64,000 nt of DNA, taken from Euglena gracilis. Its lineage: Eukaryota > Euglenida > Euglenophyceae > Euglenales. The notes under the pieces were generated by a model that saw nothing but the letters and a program-made list of their open reading frames with translations, did no database searches and was not told the DNA's origin. The stretch spans positions 54,664,251 through 54,728,250 of the forward strand of contig CP154956.1 of NCBI GenBank assembly GCA_039621445.1, read 5' to 3'. The position numbers and the translations under genes are program-made. Of the stretch, positions 14,878 to 26,900 are shown one piece after another; the stretch's first letter is position 1, and each line of letters starts with the position of its first letter.

Positions 14878-14910
<33 letters not shown>

Positions 14911-17900
14911 AAAACTTTGACACCCTCGCCCCCGCGAACCTTCCCGCCGCTACCTGGGGTAAGGGGCTGGGGTAAGGCTTGTGACCCGAAAACTTTGACA
15001 CCCCTCGCCCTCGCGAATCACTCCGCCGCTGCCCTGGGGTAAGGCTTGCTGCCGAAAACTTTGACACCCCTCGCCCTCGCAAACCATTTCGCCGCTCCCC
15101 TCGGCCAGGTTTTCCCCCGGACGATCCAACCTTTTCAACGAATAGGCTTAGGTATACGCTGGTTGCTGCCAAGCCTCTTTCTCTCCCCCCCCTTTTTCCT
15201 TTTCTGGTCTTCCCATAAGGAGCTATGTTTCCAGACCTTTCCAACCTGCCGTGAGGCGAATCTCCAGTACCTAATTTGCTCACTTTAAATTCCAAGCACT
15301 CCTAGCAGGTGAACACCCCCGAAAACACAAACTGCACCAAATTTTAAGGGCCGTATTCCCCTCTAGGCCGAATTTCAGTGCGGTGCCAACTTGCAGGGTG
15401 GTTTGGATGCCCGCCTGGGCACGCACTCCAAGGCCCACAGATCTTACCCCGGGGGGGGGGGGTAGGGTTCAGACCAAAAGTGCTTGGGGACTTGCATGAC
15501 TTCCAGTGCTGGCGGCGCGGTTAGACCTGAAAAGGCCATTTTCCCGATTTTTTTTTTCCCGGTCAACGACCAGGTAAGCACCACCCCACAAGGGGGAGGG
15601 GAGTTTCAGAGTGCTTTGCAGTGTGGGCAAACCCCCTGGGGTTCGTCAATCTTCACCACCCTGGTTCCGTCCGTCCCGTTTCAACTTGCTCAATATTTGA
15701 TTCAATTTGATTTATGTAAGTTGTGTCAGTTTCATACCCTCCTGAGACTGTCATTCTTAACATGCCGGTTGGCTTTTTGTCCAACCCGGCCCCCGAAAGT
15801 CCCTGGATATCCATAATCCCAGTTCAGCTTTGAAAGAAAACCATTTTAACGTTTCCTAAACCCTACCTCATCTCCATCTCCTCACACATAAACTCATAAA
15901 ACTCCTTGCCCGTGCGATCCACGCCGCCACTCTGCTGGACCAGACCTGCTCAGCAAATTTCAGCACCCTCGTCTTCGCAATCCACGCCCGACCCTCCCAG
16001 GACCAGGCTTGCTGCAAGATGAACCCACCCTTCATTTAACAGGGCTTGATCAACGACTAGACAAGAATGACGGGACGTTGATATTTTTCCCCCCTTCTTT
16101 TTGGTTTCCCTTGCGAAGGCACCATGTCTCCTGACTCTCAAACCCGCAAAGGCATTCTTCACCTAAACCTTCAAACCCGTCTGCCTGTCACCTGAAAACA
16201 CCAAATTTTGACGGGCCCAACTCCCTGGTGCCCACCTGGTTTTTTTTTTTTGGAGCTTACTGGAATAAAAAAAATAACAATGCTGTGGTTATGTCGGCCC
16301 CACACAAATTGTTCTTTGCGCCCACAGAAGCATGATTTTTTTTTTTAATTCTCTCCTCTCACAACAGACTCGTGTGGGAAACCTGAAGTACTTGGGCGCC
16401 TGCATCAGTTTCATACAATCTTCAGACTTCATTCAAAACATGCCAGTCTTCCTACCCATTCCCAGGCGTCCAAAATCCCAAGTTCTGTAACCATGAACCA
16501 ACCTCATCATTTTAACGTCTCCTAAACTCTGCCTCCATCTCCTCATTATATCTGGGCCCAACAACAACCCATAAAACCTCCCGCACTTGCGATCCGCATC
16601 AGCGAGAATCCATGAGCTCCCCAGGACCAGACTTGCTGCCACAAATCTCAGCCTCCTCCCCCACGCGGTCCACGCCGACGATCCCCTGGACCAGGCTTGC
16701 TACAAGAGGAACCCACCTTTTCACCTGACAGGGCTTGGTCAGCCAAGGGGACGTTTTTTTTTTGGTTTTCCTCACAAAGGCATCAGCATTGTGGCATTCC
16801 TCACCTAAATTTTGAAACCCCCCTGCCTGGCACGGCCCCTTTGAAACAATACACCAAACGTTGTTGGGCCGCACTCCCTGGTTCCCGCCCCTGTTTTATT
16901 TTTTTTAAGTGGGACAAATTTCGATAGCACCAAGCGTTCAATTTGCTTTAAGTGCATCCCCACTGACAATCAATGCCGTGGTTATGTTGGCCTACAGAAC
17001 CATGCGTTTCTTTTTAGCCCTCCCTCCACTGGCTCATTTCGCGGCAATTGCTTGCGGGAAACTTGAGTTGGCGACTACATTAATTTCTTACACTCCCGAA
17101 ACACGCATTCAGAATATGCCAGTTATCGAATTGACCAACCCATTCCCGGCTGTAACCATGGGAAAATAACCATCATTTCAATTTTTCCCCTTCCATCTCC
17201 TCAAATGTGTCGGGCCCAACAACAACTCATAAAACCCCTTGCCCTCGCCATCCATGCCACCGCTCCCCAGGCACAGACATGCTGCGGCAAATTTTTGGTC
17301 CCTCGACCTCGCGATGCACGCCGATGCTCCTGAAGACCGGGATTGTTGCCGCAAATTTTAGTCCCCTCACCCTCTCGATCCGCGCCGCCGCTGCTCGCCA
17401 GGACCAGGCTTGATGTCCCAAATTGTGCCCCCTCGCCCTCTCGATCTACGAGGCTTGGTGCCGAAAATTTTTGCCCCCTCGATCTCTCGATCCACACTGA
17501 CAACCCCAGGACCATGCTTGCTGCCGCATATTTTAGCCCCCGCGCCCAAGTGATTTTTCGCATCTTTTGTTTTGAAGCATAAAACCTCCCAAATTTTTCG
17601 AACATGAAGCACAAACTGAACAAATTTTTTACTTGTTTTATGGGGGTCTTTTAAACCACCGTGTAGTCAATTTGTTTTTTGTGGGCAAATTGCACCGCCT
17701 AACCAGGCTTGCTGGCGCATATTTTGGCCTTCTCACCCTGGCGGTTCAAACTGACGCTTCCCCGTAACAGGCTTGCTGCTGCAGAGTGTAGTCCCGTCGC
17801 ACTCACAATCCGCGCCGCCGCTCCTCAGGACTAGGGTTTCTAGCGCTAATTTTAAGCTTCCTCGCCCTTGTGACCCGCGCCAACGACCCCCAGGACCAGG

Positions 17901-20900
17901 CTTGCTGCCGCAAAATCTAACCCCCTCTGCCAGTCCAAATTGATGCCTCCCTGCACCAGGCTTTTCTGCCGCAAATTTTGGGCCCTCTCATCCTCTCGAT
18001 CTGCGCTGATACCAGGACCAGGCCTCATTGGGACCTCTCGCCCTCTCGATCTTGCGCTGCTGCTACCCAGGACCAGGCTTGCTGCCGCAAATGGTAGCCC
18101 CCTCGCCCGCTCGATCCACGCCGACACCCCCTAGAACCAGGCTTGCAACTGCAAATTTTTGCCCCTCACCCTTGCGGTCTCAGCTCCGCTTCCGGTCTAC
18201 GCCTCCCCAGAATAGGCTTGCTGGCGCAAATGTTAGCCTCCTTGCCCTCTTGATTTGCCTCCCCAGGACCAGATTTGCTGCTGCAATTCTACCCCCTCGC
18301 CCTCTCGATTTGCGCCGCTGCTCCCCAGGTCCCAACTTGCTGCCTCAATTGTAACCCCCTCTCATTCATGTTCCGCGCCGCTGCTCTCCAGGACCAGGCT
18401 TGCTGGCGCAAATTTTAGTCCCCTCTCCTTCTTGAGCCATGCGGACACCCGCCAGGACCAGGCTTGCTGCCGCGATTTCAGCTCCCCATCACGTTCAATT
18501 TGATTAATGAACATCCAATTTTTTTGGGGGGGGCAGATTCCTGTGTTTTCCTTTCCCAATCTCCACCGGCTAGTTTAGCGACAGTGGTGTGCGGAAAATC
18601 TCAATTATTTGGGCTCTTCTACCATTTATAACCTCCTGAGACATTCATTCAGAACATGCCAGCTGGCAATTCATCCCACCCATCCATCCATCGGACGTCC
18701 GAAATCCCAATTTATGTAACCATAAAAAGATATAAACATCATTTTACCGTTTCCTAACCTCTCAATGTATTTGCGCCCCATAACAACCCGTAAACCTCTT
18801 CGCCTTCACGATTCACACCGCAACGATTCTCGCGCTACTCCGGTATTTTGATGGTTGCTTTCATTCCTGAGCATTTTCTCCTGTACCATGCAGTCAGTCC
18901 CACTCGACGAAATATCATCATCACCCCTTGCCAAACAAATGCCCACGAAAACCAGCTACACCAACACAGAGGCAGAGTTGCGGGTCGTGTGGAACAGGGC
19001 GTGGGGCTGGAAACACGTCAGATGGGTTCTGTTCGTCCAAGAGGGATTCCAATCATTATTTTTTTTTCTGATTGCAGTGCCCACCGCACTACAGCAACAG
19101 CTGCCACAGCACCAGCCAGGGCCACAGCTGCCAGAGCCACCGCCACAGCGCCTACCACTACGGAGGCGACCACCGCTCAACCGCTGGGCACTGGCCATTG
19201 CAGCACCCCAACATGGCCACCGCAGTCCCCGCCTCCACCACCGCCACAGCACCAACCGTTTGCGGCAGTGCCAGCCGCCGCCTGCCGCAGTCGCCGCAGT
19301 GCCTTGCGCAGAGGCAGCCACCGCCGCTGGCCCCACCAGCTCTGTGACAGGGTCAGGGTGGTCCATATCAAGCTGTTTTTTTTTTCTTTACCTCTTAAGG
19401 ACCGCCTCAGGACCAAGGGCTGGCTAAGATCCAAACCCAGAATTGGATGTGTAAACAAAAAAAACAAACAACATATTTGTAGTTTTGGCTGGTTCAGTGC
19501 TGGTCAAAAACATCCAAATATTGTCCCCCTCTGGTGTCAACTTTTTCACGAAATATATCAAATTTGTCCTGCATTTTGGTGTTTCTTTTTCCATTGAAGA
19601 TGCTGGGACAGAAAGAGCTTTTATATTCTTTTTATTCACTGAAGGACCTCCCTGGACAGTTTCAGCCGCTGAGGTTGGTTGGTGCCACAGAAACAAGCTT
19701 CGGTCTGCAGTGCAGCCGTTACGTCACGGTGGCCATTTTGCCAGCCACTACATCAGCTGCTGCAGTGCCCACAAAGCAGCAGCTCCAGTCGATGACACAC
19801 AGCACACTCCACTGCGGTCTCCACCGTTAGGGCGTTCCGGGGCCGCTGTGCTCCCCCACCACTCTGTGCTCGCCGCAGCGGCAGCAAGGGTCACATCACC
19901 CATTCTACGCAGCACAAGGCTGCAGCAGTGCCCATCGCCGTAGTATCTGCAACCGCAGTACCACTTTTCCCACCGCAACAGCAGCCCCCAGCCACCGCTG
20001 TAACCTCTCTGGCTGCAGTGCCCACCGCACTACAGCAACAGCTGCCACAGCACCAGTCACCGCCGCAGCGCCTGCCGGGCAGAGGCAACCACCGCTCAAC
20101 CGCTGGGCACCAGCCACTGCAGCGCCCCAGCATAGCCACAGCTCCAGCCACCGCGTCAGCCCCCCACAGTGGACGGCCACCGCAGCCCCCGCCTCCACCA
20201 CCGCCACCAACCGTTTGCGGCAGTGCCAGCCGCCGCCACAGCATTGCCTGCCGCGGTTGCCGCAGTGCCTTGCGCAGAGACAGCCACCACCGCTGGCCCC
20301 ACCAGCTCCGCGAGAGGGTCAGGGTGGTCCATATCAAGCTGTTTTTTTTAAAGAAAAACCCTGTTAAGGACCGCCTCAGGACCAAGGGCTGGCTAAGAGC
20401 CAGACCCAGAACTGAACGTGTCCAAAGAAAAAAACAACAACACATTTGAAGTTTTGGCTGGTTCAGTGCTGGTCAAAAACATACAGATATCGCCCCCCCC
20501 CCCCCTGAGGTCGACCTGTTTTGCCGGTGGGGGGGGGATGGTGGATTTTGCATTGCAGGTGCTGGGACAGTGGTTTTCTCCCCATTTTCCTGCTTAAAGA
20601 CTGCCCTGGACAATGTTGCCCGCTCGCAATGCTGGCGGAGGGAGTGCAGCGTTGCCAGCTGCCGTTGCCCGTCGACTCGTCAGCCGCTGCAATGGACCGG
20701 CAATATGCCCAGCAGCCCTCACCTCCACAGCTTTGCCAGCATCGCAGTGCCGATAGCCACCACTGCGGACCCTGTTACCATCAAGGCTGTACCAGTCACC
20801 ACCTCACAGCGCGCACCACTGCAGCAGCTGCTCCGTGTCAGCCATTGTGATTTCAGTGCCACTCGTTTCCGCAGTGCCACGGAACCGCCAGGCATTGCTG

Positions 20901-23900
20901 TAGTGCTAGCCACCGCCACAGCCACATCTATGCAGGCATCTGCCTTGGAGCAAGCCACTGCCCATGCCAGTTCTGCAGCAGGCACAAGGCGCTGCTGCGG
21001 CAGTGCCTGCCACCGCCACAGCCGACAACTGTCTTCTAATCCACCCCCCCCCCCCGGTGCAACCAAACCACCCAGTTTTATTTATTTATTTTGGACCCTG
21101 TGTTCGTAGCAGCTCTGTCTGCTAGGCAAGGCCTTTTTTCCCTCCATCTTTGTGAACATCTCAAACCTCACCCCGCCATGCAGCCAGTCTCCCTGCCCAA
21201 TATGCGCCAAAAAATTTTTTGAGGCAGTTGATATCTGCCACAGCTGTTTCTGCTCTACCAAAGTAATTTCCAGTCCGCCACAGCAGTTGCATGGTGCATT
21301 TTTTTGAAATCATTTTTCTATTTTCCGCACAAAGAACTAGTACAAGGCTGAGTGCAGACCAGTTTGATTTGGGCAACTCCTCTATCTCTACCCCATTTGT
21401 ATACAAAAAAAATCCGCCTAGTTCCCTGTTTGTTTCTGCAGAGTTTTTTTTTTTTTGCTTTTTCCACCTTGTCCGATGAAAAGAACCATAGAACAATCTG
21501 ATTGTCATTATTCATAACTGCCGCCGAGTTTCAAATGGAGTTCGCCAGCCCCCCCCCCCTCGGGCATATTTTGAGCATTCACACCTTTTTGACAATTAAC
21601 ACACACCTCTGTTTGTTGACATTTTTTTTTGTGCAAATTTCCAACCGTTCCCCCCCCTTTTTCGCTGGAAGCGCAGTAGGTTGAGAAATCACACATCAGT
21701 ATTCTGCCACGTACCGATGATAGACCCCAACCAGATGTTTTCTAAATGACGCACCTCACCATGCTTGTTATTTGGGTGGTCTTGACCTGGGTTCCAGTTG
21801 CTTTGTTTGGGGATTGTACAAATTATAAGATCATTTGATGAGCACTCTGGCGAGGTGTGAAAGGCCTCAGCAGAAATGGAGCAGCACTGAAGCTTTTGTA
21901 CCCCAATATGTGGTTCACTGCTTTAAGTTCCACCCTCATCCCAGAAGTTTGTCTTATTCCAGCAGGGTGTGTCTCATTGCCAGATTGTTATCCGCCACAG
22001 CGCATCCACCATCATACGCACCCCCACCCATGCCAGCCACCACCCGCAGTCAGCAACAGTCGTCACTCACCGCTTCGTTGCGGACCACCACCGCTTAGTG
22101 AGCTGACCCCTGTAACGCAACTGCGCAGGTACCATTGCAGTCAACTCCTCAGCCAGTTGGCCCAATTGCCCGCCGCCACGCCCCAGCATGGCCACCAGCC
22201 AAACAAGTTACCTCCGCATATGCCTTCTGCTGCTATGAGAATTGGGTACAAATTACACCACAGCTTTCAAATCAAATGGTTTCAAAAGTTTGTGCAAGGA
22301 AAAAGGAGGTTCATCTGGCGGAACATTCAAAATTTTCCAAATCTGGGCGAATTTTTATTTGATTTGTCTTGCCGAATCGTCCAAACTGGGGATGTCAGGT
22401 TTTTGATTCTCGCAATCTGCTCCTTTGGTGGGCTGCATCTTGCAATGCAGCCGCTTGACTTGTTGCCACCTAGTGCTGCCAGTGCTGCCCTCCGCTCAGC
22501 CCTGAACTGAACCTGTGCCACACCAGCAAGGAGCTACACCAGCTGCTGTGACCTCTTACGATGCAAAGGTGATACATCCCTTGACAACTAATTGTCTCCT
22601 TGCTTCCTAGAATATTTTCTGTCTACCAGCCGGTCTTCCGAAAAATGTCTGACCACTCTCTGCTCTGGGAGGTCTCTTCTTGCCACCGCTTGCAGATGTT
22701 GCCACGCAGTCCAAATCCCCAAGCCTGCCCAATTATTCAAATTGATTTGAGCAGGAGTCCCGGGTGCATGCGAGCAGTGGCACCTCCGGGCCAAGATGAA
22801 CCTCTCGCGAATCCTGCTGGGTGATTGGCCGACGGACCCCGCAACGCAGTTGCTGTCGGCACGAAATCTTCAGCTGGTGTCATTAATGGATGGAGAAACA
22901 GGTGAGAGTACGCGGAAAGATTCAACCTCCTGTGCGAATATATGGACATGGTTTTGACCATTGTGGCTGGGTTGTGGGCAGTATGGTGGGGTTGTGGCTA
23001 CTGCAGACGCTCTGGCACGGCTGCACTGTGCAGTAAGAGGTTGCGGAAACCCAAAGCGTCGAGGAGGGTGGCTGTTTGTGGGTGGCAGCACTGGGAACGG
23101 GGATTGCTGGTAGTCGTGATGGGTAAATAACTGCACAACGTTGGGCCAAGGCTGCGTTACTCCTGTATTGTGGAATGTGCATGCGGAAGCAGTCGGGGGG
23201 GGGGGGGTTGAAAATCAAGTTAAAAGCGCTGGATTTGTACAAACAGGTTTGTGTTAAGCCCCGAAATGAGAGGGCTGCGTCTCAACAGGTTTGCACCAGG
23301 AGACGTTAAACTGTTGCTGGGGGAATGGGTGCTTGATTATTACTATTATTATTTTTTTTTGCCCATGCAACAGGCTGCTCCTTGTCCACCGAAGAAAGGT
23401 CGGAAAAAACCAGCGACATTTATTGACTGATTCATTAGACAACTCAGAACTTTTTCTCCAAACTGTACAACGTCAGTGCCAATGGGAGTGACAGATCTCC
23501 GGGCGGTTAGCGGGCAAAGCAGGCAACTGTGTTGGAGATGCTGGCTTTGATGCGAAGGGGGTGGTGGTGGGGGTCCTCGGTGGCGATGGCTGTGGGCGGT
23601 GGCATCCTTGCAGGGGGGGGGGGCATATTATACAAGGTCGTTGTGCTGCAGCGCGGTGGGACGATGTTGTGCACCAGCCCACTAGCAGGCCAGCGCCAAT
23701 GCCCAAGAAGGTAACGAAATACAGGCATAACTGAGCCAACAAGGGCTAGCACCACGCTCTGTGGATTTTTTCCCCCTCATGAACAATAACATAATATATT
23801 TCAGCTCAAAATCCCACAATTAACTCCCTTGTGGACGTACGCCACAAGCACTGTCTGCTCCACATCATGGTCCACCAGGTTGTCCTCCGACTTTTCGGGT

Positions 23901-26900
23901 TTCGGACTCCATCGCCAGTTCTTCAATGTGATGCGGAAGGGACTCGGTCCACACCCGGACACCGCGCGAGTGTGTGTGATGGGATGCTGGAGGTGGCGGA
24001 CTGGCGGGGAACGTTAGGTGCAACAATACATCCACCCCCTCACGGACCCGGTGTGCCTGTGGCGCGAGCAGGCGGCGTGGTGCTGCTCGACATGTGGGTT
24101 CTGGAGACCGGCGGAGTAGAGAAGGGTTTTTTTTTTTGCTCACACCGCTCCTCTGTCGGTGCTGAAGTGGGTTTCGTCGGTGCGGAGCGTACTGCTTTTT
24201 TACGCCGGCCCTCACCAATATTTGCCCCCCAAAAAATATGTGCAACTTCCCTGTTCTATGCTGTCTGGTGCAGCGGTCCGGTGTCACTCCAGAGTCACAT
24301 TAGCAATAGATGGCCGTACCACGCTGCAGCCTCAATGTGCATCTGTACGCTACCCCGCACTGCATTTTGGCTTTTCCCTATTTTTATTCTTTAGTCTTAG
24401 ACTTCATGTTATTCATTGTTGGTTCCTCAATTCTGTTTAGAGCTCAACCCTCAGGACCACCTCCCTCCACCCATCTTTAGTGAAAGTGCAATAGGATTGC
24501 CTCCTGTGTCTCTCTGTTCCCTCTGCTCCTCTTCTTGCTCCATTCCCGGGCCTCGGGTCCGCCCCGCGGCGGCAGTCAAGGCTGCGGCATTGGCTGCTGA
24601 CCGCGGGCGTTGCGTGCGAGGCATACCAAATCCAAATCCAAAATCCTGGCCCGCAGGGGGGTCCGGACCCCCCCCCACCTGTCCTTATATCGAACCCTGC
24701 CCCCCCCCCCGCCAAGTTATCTGCCACAGCGGAGGGCAAGGACACTGCCAAGGTATTTGGGGAGGAGGGTTTCCCATTGACGCCTGCCAGCAGCGACCAG
24801 CCTCGGTTGCGCAGCCCCGCCCCCAGAGGATTTTCGGGAGCACCGGGTTCAGGCCCGGGGTGGATGCTGCATGAGCCACTTACGGGATCCGAAGCACGCC
24901 ACATGGGCCGGCGCCACCCGGTGTCGTCAATGCTCGGAATCAGTGAGGCCACCGTGTTGCTCTGGGTCGGCGCCGCCCCTCCCGTCCCCCAGGTGTTCAC
25001 CACGAAGGGCCTGGAGTACTCCCCGACCCGCGCGCTGGACACCACGCAGCGCATCCTGACGAAGCGGGTCGCCGAGCTGGAGCCTCGGGCGGGCCCGGCA
25101 GTGGAGGACGTCCTGGCGCGGCTGCGGCAGGTGGTCCGGGCCCACGGCATCCTGCTGCCGCCGTTCTTCGAGGACTACGACAAGCACAACACCGGTGCGC
25201 CGTTCCGCTTCGCCCACTGAAAGCGCATGGGTTGGGATTGGGATTGGGACCGAGGGTGGGACATGGCCACGATGGCCAGAAGTATGTTTCCAGTCGACCA
25301 AGTTGCCAAGCAGCAGGGGGGGATCAGGGGGGGGGGAGCGCCCCCCGCCCCATTTTATAAACCGAAAAGTTTCAAAAACACAAAGGCTGTTTAAGGCATT
25401 TTTTAGGGGGGTTTCGGGTTTTTTTTTATAAAAAGATTTCTAAGAGCTTTAAAAGCATTATTTTCCAAGGAAATCCCTCTGGGCATCGAATGTTGTTCAA
25501 AATCAAAAAAAAAGTCGAAACCCCCCATTTTCTCGAGTTGGGTGAATAGAAGATTTTCCAGTAATGAGTATAGGTCAAGAAATTGCATATTTTTACGTAA
25601 CATGAAATTTTTTATCCAAGCTGAAAAAATAATAGGTTCTCTCCAGCAGAAAGTGTATATTCTGGGGACGTCCTGAAGGACTTTACATGCAATTTGCATC
25701 TTTTTTTCGCGTCTATTTGTGTTTATTCGCGTTTTTTTTGGTGTTTTTTTGCGTCGCGTTTTTTTCCGGTCCATCTTGCCCCCCCCCCCCCCGCAAGCAG
25801 TACGACATTTTCATTTGTAGTTAAGGTTCCACGCAGGGATTTGTGTTGTGATTTTTGCTTTCTTTTTAAATACATTTGAGTTGTGTTGATTTTCCTGAGA
25901 AAAAATTACTGATTTTGTGTGCTGATTTTGTTTGCAATGCGTTGTTATGGCGGTGTGCTAGGCCGCCTGCACTGTATGTCTCTGCAGACCATGTTTATTG
26001 TTTGTGTTGGACAGGCCGAATCACCGCGTCTCAATTCCAACAAGTGCTGAGCCGGCACCATTTCGGCCTGGCAGAAGAGGAGACCGCGGCGCTGCTCGAC
26101 TGTTATCGGTGTGGCTGCAGCATGTGTGGCCAGGAAGGAAGGCCAGCGGGGGCGAGGTCTGCAGCAGTCAGTCCACCCTGTCCTCCGCCAGGGAGGCTCG
26201 CTCCCGCCACATCGACTACCGCCGCTTCATCCGGGACATCGAGTGCCTGGAGATCACGACGCTGTCCGGGGCGTACGTCCCGCGGTCCGCCACCCTCTCG
26301 CCGGTGGCCCGGCCGTTCTCGCCCACCGCCGTGGCGGAGCGGTTCATCGCCGCAGACGTCCCACCGGCAGACATTGTTGAGCTGCTGCAGTGGATCGCCA
26401 TCAAGGTCAACCTGTCCAACCTCTTCCGTCGCCATTTTGTAAACGTTTGATGTGTGCAGATATTGGGGATAATCCAAAACGATTTCGAAGGCCTATAAAT
26501 CATATTTCCATTCTTCTGTTTTTTTTGTCTGGTTTTAGTTTCTTTCCCACAGAAGAGAAAATACTCCCAGTTTCAATTAAATGCATTATTGCCTCACCAT
26601 GCCAATGTCAGAACTCTGCCATGTCCCTGGGTGGTCGCCAAGCCCAACTGTCGCGCTGCAGGTCACCAAGAATGCGGTGCGGCTGAAGGAATTCTTCGTG
26701 GATGCGGATCGCCTGCGCAAGGGCTTCGTCTCCCGGGCCAAGTTCCGCACAGGGCTGGACATGGCCGGCGTCCAGCTGGACGAGATTGCCTACCGCACCC
26801 TGGAGGCGGAGTTCGATTACCCGGCCGTGGCGGGTGTCCCCAGGCGCCCCCCCCCAAGCACTTATAAATGACGGAGCGTGACTGGGCGTGACTGGCTTTG

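Larger units (their letters stand above)
5975..24992 (+). other. Giant (~19.0 kb) intron of the EF-hand gene
   Basis: The exon ending at 5974 stops after a GAG codon (DAIDE) followed by GTGTGG. The exon at 24993 follows CCCCCAG and begins VFTTKGLE. Both borders are phase 0, and the join restores an acidic-VFTTKGLE linker that matches the family. No convincing exon was found between them. The intron contains satellite DNA (8.2-15.1 kb), a diverged array (15.9-18.5 kb), a CAG/CCA-rich duplication (19-22.5 kb) and unassigned sequence at 6.0-6.8, 7.3-8.2 and 22.5-24.6 kb. Confidence 0.7.

Noticed and set aside
8230-14915. CRISPR-like array of 66-bp repeats
   Set aside because: The units are contiguous without unique spacers, and the surrounding genes are eukaryotic.
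18848-20449. Long Pro/Ala/Ser/Gln-rich frames (up to 249 codons)
   Set aside because: They lie in a tandemly duplicated block open in several frames on both strands.
23829-24394. Possible gene around 23.8-24.4 kb
   Set aside because: Both strands are open for 140-190 codons, no motif was recognised and no splice phase ties it to the EF-hand exons.
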